The notes under the pieces are model-generated. The model saw only the letters and a program-made list of their open reading frames with translations, was not told the DNA's origin and did no database searches. A program made the translations under genes and the position numbers. A stretch of DNA of 43,668 nt, taken from a virus. Below, one piece after another: positions 35,350 to 42,730 of the stretch. Each line of letters starts with the position of its first letter. The stretch's first letter is position 1. The DNA lies in the IMG/VR virus record IMGVR_UViG_3300045999_010452, positions 1-43,668 of that record. The stretch is one strand, 5' to 3'.

Positions 35350-37445
35350 ATTAAATTTTTTATTTGTTCTATAACATTTTCTACTTTTATACTTTTATGA
35401 CATTCAAATTGTCGATCAGTATTTTTTAATTTTGGACACCAATTCCAATCACCAGCGTCAAATCTAATTTCAGAACTATTCCAACATCCATTACAAACAC
35501 TTTTATTTAAAATTCTAATTGTGTTAGAACTAAATTCATGATCTTCATTAGTGAAATTAGAGATCATTACTGTTTTTTTATTTAAAGCCCAATTCAACCA
35601 TGATAGACCACTTGATAAACCTATAAACAAATCAGCATGATAAAGAATGTTCATAGTATTGTCTATAGATGTATCTTGTGGATTTATAATATTTTTAAGA
35701 TCACTAGTTTCTTTAGATACTTCTATAACTTTATATCCTTTATCAACTAGGTAATCTACTAGATCTTGCCAATAATACCAATGTTTACATTGAGCTGTTG
35801 ATACTGTTGATATAGCTACATACTTTTCATATGGTTTTTCTTTTGGAGTAAAATTTAATTTAGGTAAAATTTCTTTGTATTCCAAACCTAATATGTTAGT
35901 AGATGATTTTTGCAAAGGTATTGTGTTAGGTAATTCTGGTTCTTTATATTCATCATAAAACCAACCTATATCATATTTAGCTAAAAGATTATGAGCAACT
36001 TCTCCTGGTTTAATAAATTCTAATTCTGGATATAATGGTTGGAATAGATCATTCCAAAATGTTGAGGTTACAACTTTACATTTATGTTTTTTTCTAAATT
36101 CTTCTATGTAAGGAAACCAAGCTAAAGTATCACCTAATGATTTAGATTCTAATCCAATTAAGACTCTCTGGTTTTCTAAATTTAGAACATAATTGTAAAT
36201 AAGACTATTACCATCATATATTTTACAAGTCCATTTTGTGTAATATTTTTTATTTAGTTTAACCCACATATTACATTTAATATTGTCCTCATAACATATG
36301 TCTCCTTTATCATCTAAAAATTGAACTTTATAATTTTTATTAGTATTTCCAATTATTTCTAAGAAAGGACCATCAACAAAATGAATATTAAATTTAAGAT
36401 TATCTATAGGTTCAGTGTAATTAATTTTTACATCTTTATAAACATCATTAAAAGCTTGTTTAGATTCATCACTATTAAAATTTTTAGTGATATTTTTCAC
36501 AGAAGCATATATTTTAAATAAGCGATTACATATATTATTCCAACTATACTCTTGTCTAGTTTTTTCTAAACTTAAAATTATATTATCATAGTTATTAGAT
36601 AATTCAATTAGTCCTTCAACTAAAGAATCTACATCTCTTTGAACTTTAATTAAACCATTTATATTTTTAGTTCCATTATAAGTTCCAACAACAGGCAATC
36701 CACTTGATAAAGCTTCTAATAAAGTTAAATTTGGATGCCCAGCTTCTAACATTGATGGATGTAAAAATATAGTATGATCTCTATATAACTCTAATATGTC
36801 ATCTTCATTTGGAGAATCACATTTTAAAGTTAATTTTTCATACTTAGTATGTTCTGGGTAGTGTTTAAAAAATTCTAAATTGTCTGTTGGACCAGCTATG
36901 GTGATAGGTAAATCTAAACTTTTAGCTGCTTCTATAGCTAATAAAAATCCTTTTCTATCAATAGAAGAGTCACCAGCCATTCCATTGTTAGCTAAACATA
37001 ATAATTTATGTTCTTTTTTTTCTCTACTGTCTGGTTTAAAAAAATCAGTATCTACTCCATGTGATAAATAAAATAATTTATCTGTCTCATCAAAAAAATC
37101 AACTAAAAACTCAGCGTGGGTTATTGATATAACTGAATGTTTTATAGCTTCTAGATTAATATTATAGTTATAAGATCCTTTACCATAATGAAAAACATGA
37201 TGATCATGTAATGAAAAAATATATGGTATTCCTTTATCACGAAGTTCTAAAGCTTGATTAGCTACATGAACATGAATTAATCCATCTTCCTTAGTAACAT
37301 TATTAATATATTTTATATCAACATTATTACCTAATTTTTCTAAATTAAGTTTATAATTCCATATTATCTTTTCAATAGCTCCCCATCCATTAGGAGGTAT
37401 TGGAATTAGACCTGGTGATACTTGTGTTACTTTTATTTGTTCCAT
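35346..37445 (-). CDS. Fusion of a GT4 glycosyltransferase and an autotransporter-heptosyltransferase-like (TibC/Aah) domain
   Basis: A 699-residue bifunctional enzyme. Residues 1-310 are a GT4 (GT-B) transferase: HDHHVFHYGKGS, LFYLSHGVDTDFFKP and the nucleotide-sugar motif EAGHPNLTLLEALSSGLPVV. A beta segment (FNIHFVDGPFLEIIG, about 355) leads into RVLIGLESKSLGDTLAWFPY (about 430), the GT9-like start of bacterial autotransporter heptosyltransferases. HADLFIGLSSGLSWLNWAL is its sugar-nucleotide region. Cys651, Cys654, Cys670 and Cys682 form the CxxC-x15-C-x11-C cluster that in TibC-type enzymes binds iron. That family O-glycosylates Ser residues of repeat-rich autotransporters. The downstream giant Ser/Thr fibre is an obvious candidate acceptor. 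Both domains look intact; donor and acceptor are inferred. Confidence 0.8.
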   Translation of the reverse strand: MEQIKVTQVSPGLIPIPPNGWGAIEKIIWNYKLNLEKLGNNVDIKYINNVTKEDGLIHVHVANQALELRDKGIPYIFSLHDHHVFHYGKGSYNYNINLEAIKHSVISITHAEFLVDFFDETDKLFYLSHGVDTDFFKPDSREKKEHKLLCLANNGMAGDSSIDRKGFLLAIEAAKSLDLPITIAGPTDNLEFFKHYPEHTKYEKLTLKCDSPNEDDILELYRDHTIFLHPSMLEAGHPNLTLLEALSSGLPVVGTYNGTKNINGLIKVQRDVDSLVEGLIELSNNYDNIILSLEKTRQEYSWNNICNRLFKIYASVKNITKNFNSDESKQAFNDVYKDVKINYTEPIDNLKFNIHFVDGPFLEIIGNTNKNYKVQFLDDKGDICYEDNIKCNMWVKLNKKYYTKWTCKIYDGNSLIYNYVLNLENQRVLIGLESKSLGDTLAWFPYIEEFRKKHKCKVVTSTFWNDLFQPLYPELEFIKPGEVAHNLLAKYDIGWFYDEYKEPELPNTIPLQKSSTNILGLEYKEILPKLNFTPKEKPYEKYVAISTVSTAQCKHWYYWQDLVDYLVDKGYKVIEVSKETSDLKNIINPQDTSIDNTMNILYHADLFIGLSSGLSWLNWALNKKTVMISNFTNEDHEFSSNTIRILNKSVCNGCWNSSEIRFDAGDWNWCPKLKNTDRQFECHKSIKVENVIEQIKNLI

Positions 37446-38116
37446 TTTTTAAAAAACTTAATTTTATCTTCTTGAAATTTATCTTGATTTATTTCTTTAC
37501 CTACTGTTGTAGATCCAAAATGAAATACTATTGAATCTCTAACTAAGGCATGTTTTATACCTAATGACTTTATTTTCTCAGTATAATCATTATCAGCAAA
37601 ATAAAAATTAAACTGTTCATCCCAAGGATAAACAGAATCCCATACTCTTTTTTTCATCACATAACACCACCCAGTCATAAACTCAGTTACTTTATAACTC
37701 TCATGATAATCTTCATTTGTACCAACAAAATGAAAATCAAAATATTTAGCAAAAAAGGCTGGACACTTTGGTGAGAATGATTCTATGTCTGGTCTTTTAT
37801 TATGTACTTCTACTATTTTATTAAACCATCCTCTTTCAAATCTTAAATCATTATTAATTATTAATACCCAATCATTTGTAATATAAGAATTAGCTTTATT
37901 AATTAATTTACAACAATTATATGGATCTTCTTCTTTAAAGTATTTATAAATCCATGGTGAGTAATCATATGTTGAATTTGGATCAGTTTCATAGAGAAAT
38001 ACTTTAAAATTATACTCTTTTTCTGAGTCGTGAAGAGTCATTAAAGCTATTTTTGTCATATTATAAACATCAATATTTGATGTTTTAGTATGTATTATAA
38101 CATCTATATCTGTCAT
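37433..38116 (-). CDS. Family 2 glycosyltransferase (227 aa)
   Basis: A short GT-A transferase. VDVIIHTK-type entry (DIDVIIHTKTSN), SYITNDWVLIINNDLRF (NND in the DXD position) and GWFNKIVEVHN are followed by FMTGWCYVMKKRVWDSVYPWDEQF and FADNDYTEKIKSLG with HFGST, the usual GT2 acceptor and catalytic region. It should add one sugar from a nucleotide donor. No membrane segment is present, so it is cytoplasmic. It overlaps the next gene by 13 nt and the previous gene by 4 nt. Donor and acceptor cannot be read from the sequence. Confidence 0.8.
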   Translation of the reverse strand: MTDIDVIIHTKTSNIDVYNMTKIALMTLHDSEKEYNFKVFLYETDPNSTYDYSPWIYKYFKEEDPYNCCKLINKANSYITNDWVLIINNDLRFERGWFNKIVEVHNKRPDIESFSPKCPAFFAKYFDFHFVGTNEDYHESYKVTEFMTGWCYVMKKRVWDSVYPWDEQFNFYFADNDYTEKIKSLGIKHALVRDSIVFHFGSTTVGKEINQDKFQEDKIKFFKKWNK

Positions 38117-39099
38117 AAACTAAAAGTTCCTCTTTTTTTAAATAAATGTAAATTTTCTTTTGTTAGTGTAAATGCCTTTGTGTAACTATATAAATCATCT
38201 TCATAAACATCTATTTCAAAAATATCTCCATTTACTTCATGAGTGCTATGAGCGTAACATCCTCTACAAAAGAATGATTCATTTACAACTTCTCCATTTA
38301 TTTTAGTTACTGTTTTATAGGTATTTTGATTATAAGTAGTGTTAAATCTAAATATAACAATTTTATCATCATCATGATATAAAGCTTCACAAATAAAAGC
38401 TCCATATCTAAAAATATTTATTTGACTTGAATCAAAATATGTTGAGCTATGTTCATCAATTATCAAATAATCATTTTCATTATTTTTAAACTTAACATAG
38501 AAATCATATTCAAGCATATGACTCATGCTGTTTAATGTCCAAGACATTAAATTAGTAGGTGGTTTCCAAACAGATAAAAAATAAATAGGTCTACCACCAA
38601 AAATAAGAGTCTCATAAACTTGAGAGTTAAACACATGCTCTCTAAAATCTTTAGGTTTAAAGAAAATTAAATCTTTATTTTCATTAAACATTTGCTTTTG
38701 TAAATTATCAAATTTAATTAAATCATCATCTGAGAATATACAATCAGATTCCATAAAATAAAAAAAGTCATAATTTAACCCTTTAGCAAAGTTAATTGAT
38801 TTCATCATACTTCTTGTTATTGGTAAAGTATGACCAGGAAAATTTATAACAGCATGAAATCCATCTATATTATAATTGTATGATGGAAATAATTCTTCAG
38901 GAAGTAATGTATTATCCTCATCAAATAAATAATAATTAGATTTTTTATAAACTTCAGAAGGTATAGGATAATGAGACATTAATAAAATATCATAGTCTAT
39001 TTTTTTTAAATTATCTAAACACTCTGATAATACATTTAATTGTTTATCAGTGTTAGGATAACTATGGACTATAATAAGTTTTTTTATATCCTTTTCCAT
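38113..39099 (-). CDS. GT-A-like glycosyltransferase (328 aa)
   Basis: A paralog of the 343-residue protein at 32772 and of the middle domain of the 890-residue protein. IIVHSYPNTDKQLNVLSECL with DILLMSHYPIP starts the fold, and YDFFYFMESDCIFSDDDLIKF holds an ESDC stretch in the DXD position. RPIYFLSVWKPPTNLMSW and MLEYDFYVKF form the acceptor half, then a beta domain closes the protein (DKIVIFRFNTTY ... KRGTFSL). It overlaps the methyltransferase start by 16 nt. The metal-site sequence supports an active transferase. Substrates are unknown. Confidence 0.68.
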   Translation of the reverse strand: MEKDIKKLIIVHSYPNTDKQLNVLSECLDNLKKIDYDILLMSHYPIPSEVYKKSNYYLFDEDNTLLPEELFPSYNYNIDGFHAVINFPGHTLPITRSMMKSINFAKGLNYDFFYFMESDCIFSDDDLIKFDNLQKQMFNENKDLIFFKPKDFREHVFNSQVYETLIFGGRPIYFLSVWKPPTNLMSWTLNSMSHMLEYDFYVKFKNNENDYLIIDEHSSTYFDSSQINIFRYGAFICEALYHDDDKIVIFRFNTTYNQNTYKTVTKINGEVVNESFFCRGCYAHSTHEVNGDIFEIDVYEDDLYSYTKAFTLTKENLHLFKKRGTFSL

Positions 39100-39710
39100 A
39101 TTATATCTGATTGTATTTGTTCAGGAGTATAGGCATAATCAAATCTATAACATTCTTCAAATCCTAAAGGTGTTAGAAGATCAACTATATCTTTATAAAG
39201 TTTTTGATTTTTCCAAAATTTATAATGTTCAACCTCAACATGCATCATTTTTATTTTTCTAATTGAATCACCAAAACTTTTTAATGCTTCATAAGAATAA
39301 CCTTCAACATCTATTTTCACTAAATCATATTCATCTTCACCTATCATATCACACAAATCTTTACCTGTTATAGTATTCACATCAATCCAATTTTCATAAC
39401 CATTATGATGTGTTCTATCCAATAATGAACTCATACCTAATACACCTAAATTAGATGTAAATATAGCGTTAAATTTAGAAACACCATTTTCTAATGATAT
39501 AGCGTATTCATATATTTTATAGTTTGGATATTTCTCTTTTATATGGTCAATACAGTGAGGATGAGGTTCAACTATAAAAACTTTATCATCAGGTATATTA
39601 AAATGATGTTTTAATAGGTCAGCGTCATCTCCATCTCTAGAACCTATTTCTAAAATATTTTTTGGAGGAGAAGTAAAATGTTTATTATATTGCTCTATAA
39701 ATGGGTTCAT
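39084..39710 (-). CDS. FkbM-family SAM-dependent methyltransferase
   Basis: A 208-residue methyltransferase. KNILEIGSRDGDDADLL is the SAM-binding loop, VFIVEPHPHCIDHIKEKYP is the ribose-binding Glu strand, and YDLVKIDVEGYSYEALKSF is the family signature with the acidic strand-4 end. Family members methylate sugar hydroxyls in glycan and antibiotic pathways. Here it would cap or modify the sugar chain assembled by the neighbouring transferases, protecting it or altering recognition. It overlaps both neighbours (4 nt upstream, 16 nt downstream), so translation is coupled. Family assignment is firm; the acceptor sugar is inferred. Confidence 0.85.
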   Translation of the reverse strand: MNPFIEQYNKHFTSPPKNILEIGSRDGDDADLLKHHFNIPDDKVFIVEPHPHCIDHIKEKYPNYKIYEYAISLENGVSKFNAIFTSNLGVLGMSSLLDRTHHNGYENWIDVNTITGKDLCDMIGEDEYDLVKIDVEGYSYEALKSFGDSIRKIKMMHVEVEHYKFWKNQKLYKDIVDLLTPLGFEECYRFDYAYTPEQIQSDIIWKRI

Positions 39711-42379
39711 TTTCTAAATGTTTTTATTGATTTATCTATTAAAGAATATCCGTCAACTTGTGTTGTGAGTCTTGGTCTAACTATACCCATTTTTTTATTT
39801 GAAAAAATATCATTAAAGTATAAATCAGCGGCGTCCCAAGGATGTGTTTTTAATTTATTTAGTAAATATTCTCTAATATGTTTAGGGAACATTATACATT
39901 GAATACCTATAATTTTATTTGTTATAAAAATCCAAGCGCACTCTGGTATTTCTTCTACAACATGAGATATATGCCATCCTTCTTCTAAAGTATGAGTATC
40001 ACCAAATGAGAAATAATCAATACCATATTTGTTAATTATTTCACATGCTTTATAAACATGATCTATAAATGTTGTTGGTAAAACTTCTAATAGGCAATCA
40101 CCTTCACATACAATTAAAAAATCTAAATCTTCTGTGAATTCATTTAAAATACCATTTTTAAAAGATTCAAAACAACCATAATGTGGAGGTGTAAGAGCTT
40201 GTCCTTGTAAAGGATGTCCTTCTTCAAATTTAGTCATTGATACACAATCTGGTCTAGAACAATTATCAGATGGAGGTAATCCTTTATAAGGTTCATTTTG
40301 AATTAATTTGTACTCTAATATACCATTTAGTTTAGATAAATTTTCTCTACTAATTTGCTCTCTCTCATCATTATTTGTTGTTTGCAGATGAATCAATTTA
40401 ATTTTAGGTTTTTTAGTTAATCTAAAAATACCATTATTATTATACTCATGAATATTATCTTGATTCACATGGAATGTTTGAGACTTGTAAATTTCTCCAT
40501 TATCAATTCTATCAATTATTATTTTTAAAGGATTACCATTAAAATATATTTCTTTACATATTTCTCTACCCTCAGATATTTTTTGAGATATATTAGTTAT
40601 TTCATTTTCATTTTCATATACTCTTAAATTAATAATTCTATCATCAATATTATAAGTGAAAAAATAAAACATTAATTCATTTAGCCTATTTTCAACAGGT
40701 AAAATAGACATATACTCTGAAGTTGATGATTTTCCTAAACCAGAATTAGGTAAAGGTGTTGATCCTGGATCTATCCATAATCCAACTTCATCTTTAAGAA
40801 TAGCCATAAAATAATGTTCTAAGAAATTATGACATCCTCTTTTATCACAATCTTGAATAAATTCATCTGGATTGGTTATATATGGGAATGTTTTTAAGAA
40901 GTAATCTACTTTGAATCCCATAGCTGTAGTTTCAATACCTAATCCTACATCAGTATGTATTCTTGTTAAATAAGCGTGCCAATCAATTTCATCTAATTTA
41001 CTAAAGATATTATCAACAGTATTTAAATCAGACTCATGCAGCACAACATCATAAACAGCAAATAATACTTTTTTAAATCCTAATTGTTGAGCTAATTTAA
41101 AACCATTAAGTAAATTTATGTAAGCAGCAAATGATTGATTTGTTTTGGCTAAAGCACTTATATTTACTTCAACATTATAATTGTCTGTATAATTAAAGAA
41201 ACGATTATAAAATGAATGATGAATCATTACATTATTAGCATCATAAAAATAATAATCAACTAATTGTTGTAATTCAGTTGTGACAGGATAATGAGATACT
41301 AATATTATTTGTCTGCCTGTTTTTTTAAATGATTCTATGCATTCTTTAGTTAGTTGTTTTCTAATACTAGTATCTGGGTATGTTGATATTATAATTACTT
41401 CATCTTTACCTTTATCCTGAATTTTTTCTGGTTTTAGGAATTTAATTAATAATTGAGTATCTTTATCTAGATCACCTGTTAAAAAATCTATATTTGGGTT
41501 ATTATCATATTTACCACAATATACATCCAAATTAAACATCATCATTGGAATATTATATTCCAAAACTTCTTTAATAGCTATTGGATTTAATTCTTTGTTA
41601 TATTTGTCTCCCTTAGAGGCAAAAAATGATAAGTCAGCTGCTTGTATAAAATCTTCTACATCATTTCTCTCACCCCAAACTATACAATTACTTGGTTTAT
41701 TTTTTAATAAAGGTTCCCAATAAAATTTAAAATTATCAGCTTGATTACCTATAAAATGAAATTTTATTTTATAATCTTTAAGTTTTTCAGCTATTTCAAA
41801 TAAGTATTTTTGGTTTTTCCTAGGTGTGAATAATCCAACATTAATAATATGTTTCCAATCATCTTCAAAACCTAATTTTTTTCTATTTTCTTCTCTATTA
41901 GGTATTTTTTGATCTACAGGATATTCAACAATTTCATAAGGTATATCAAAATTAATATATTTGAAAGCATTATAAGCACTCACAAATAAAAATTTGTCAG
42001 GCATAAATCTTTTTATAGTTGTAGAAAAACTAGAATCATGTGTTGTCTCTATTATTTTATATTTTCTATTTTTAGAATATATTTTTTCCAAAATAGATGA
42101 GTCAATAAATGTTTCTGGTAATTCTTTAAAATGAAGAAAGTCTGGTTTATGTTCTTCTATTAGTTTAAGTAGATGATGTTTGTCTTGATCTAAGGTAATT
42201 AATTTGTCACCTAGTAAGTTTTGGATTCTATCTCGTTGAACAGTAAGTTTACCACCAGTTATATTATCCCATTCTAAACAATATACATCATGATCTTTAT
42301 ATGTTGCTTCTATTTGCTTATAAAGATATTGAGGCATTCCACCTGTAGATAAGTGAGAAGCTATAAACATTATTTTCAT
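39707..42379 (-). CDS. Three-domain glycosyltransferase (GT4 + two GT-A-like domains)
   Basis: First gene of the sugar operon, about 890 residues. The N-terminal 340 residues are GT4: IASHLSTGGMPQYLYKQIEA, NVGLFTPRKNQKYLFEIAEKL and the E-x7-E region ELNPIAIKEVLEY. Residues 340-660 repeat the GT-A-like fold of the 328- and 343-residue neighbours (EVIIISTYPDTSIRKQLTKE; VLFAVYDVVLHESDL), ending in the same beta domain. The C-terminal 220 residues (KIKLIHLQTTNNDEREQISR; GCFESFKNGIL; FLIVCEGDCLL) look like a further GT-A, perhaps GT25-like, enzyme. The frame is open from a TTG at 42385, but the ATG at 42377-42379 is preferred. A box lies 22 nt upstream of it. The multi-domain structure suggests successive sugar additions by one polypeptide. 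Confidence 0.72.
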   Translation of the reverse strand: MKIMFIASHLSTGGMPQYLYKQIEATYKDHDVYCLEWDNITGGKLTVQRDRIQNLLGDKLITLDQDKHHLLKLIEEHKPDFLHFKELPETFIDSSILEKIYSKNRKYKIIETTHDSSFSTTIKRFMPDKFLFVSAYNAFKYINFDIPYEIVEYPVDQKIPNREENRKKLGFEDDWKHIINVGLFTPRKNQKYLFEIAEKLKDYKIKFHFIGNQADNFKFYWEPLLKNKPSNCIVWGERNDVEDFIQAADLSFFASKGDKYNKELNPIAIKEVLEYNIPMMMFNLDVYCGKYDNNPNIDFLTGDLDKDTQLLIKFLKPEKIQDKGKDEVIIISTYPDTSIRKQLTKECIESFKKTGRQIILVSHYPVTTELQQLVDYYFYDANNVMIHHSFYNRFFNYTDNYNVEVNISALAKTNQSFAAYINLLNGFKLAQQLGFKKVLFAVYDVVLHESDLNTVDNIFSKLDEIDWHAYLTRIHTDVGLGIETTAMGFKVDYFLKTFPYITNPDEFIQDCDKRGCHNFLEHYFMAILKDEVGLWIDPGSTPLPNSGLGKSSTSEYMSILPVENRLNELMFYFFTYNIDDRIINLRVYENENEITNISQKISEGREICKEIYFNGNPLKIIIDRIDNGEIYKSQTFHVNQDNIHEYNNNGIFRLTKKPKIKLIHLQTTNNDEREQISRENLSKLNGILEYKLIQNEPYKGLPPSDNCSRPDCVSMTKFEEGHPLQGQALTPPHYGCFESFKNGILNEFTEDLDFLIVCEGDCLLEVLPTTFIDHVYKACEIINKYGIDYFSFGDTHTLEEGWHISHVVEEIPECAWIFITNKIIGIQCIMFPKHIREYLLNKLKTHPWDAADLYFNDIFSNKKMGIVRPRLTTQVDGYSLIDKSIKTFRK

Positions 42380-42401
42380 AACCAATTTTAATTATTTCAT
42401 A

Positions 42402-42409
42402 TATAAATA
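42402..42409 (-). promoter_or_regulatory. TATTTATA box upstream of the sugar operon
   Basis: The coding strand reads AGTTATATTTATATATG, ending 22 nt before the ATG at 42379. It would drive the whole overlapping operon together with late tail genes bearing the same box. Candidate late promoter. Confidence 0.4.
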
Positions 42410-42443
42410 TAACTAAAATATTTGAAAAAACAAAATTATTTTA

Positions 42444-42719
42444 TTAGTAGCCATTACTATCTAACCAATCTTGTAATGGTTGTCTATCTCCATTATATAA
42501 CTCTCTTCTAAGATCATGTTCTATATGTTGTTCAGGAGTTGGTACTTCTCCATTTGTTAATAGTTCACTATGTCTTTGTCCTTTAATAAATTGAATTATA
42601 TTTTCAAAACATCTAACATAGTAAAGAAAATTCATATATTCAAAAGTAACAATTTTAGTAGATTCTTCTCCTGTTAATTCTGTACTAACATAAATAAATC
42701 CTGATGTATCGTAACTCAT
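42444..42719 (-). CDS. Small hypothetical protein (91 aa)
   Basis: Unrecognised 91-residue acidic protein (SYDTSGFIYVSTELTGEEST ... NFLYYVRCFENIIQFIKGQR ... DRQPLQDWLDSNGY). It has no membrane segment. It follows the surface-protein gene by 11 nt and precedes the sugar operon by 64 nt, so it is probably co-transcribed with the former. A virion accessory or fibre-assembly role is possible but has no direct support. Confidence 0.6.
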   Translation of the reverse strand: MSYDTSGFIYVSTELTGEESTKIVTFEYMNFLYYVRCFENIIQFIKGQRHSELLTNGEVPTPEQHIEHDLRRELYNGDRQPLQDWLDSNGY

Positions 42720-42730
42720 ATTATATTATT

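Noticed and set aside
14083-42409. TATAAATA on the plus strand as T4-type late promoters
   Set aside because: It would point away from the adjacent genes, into the 3' ends of upstream genes, with no plus-strand gene to serve. The coding-strand reading is more consistent.
42420-42444. Possible terminator before the sugar operon
   Set aside because: The A/T stem has a loop of more than ten bases; not convincing.
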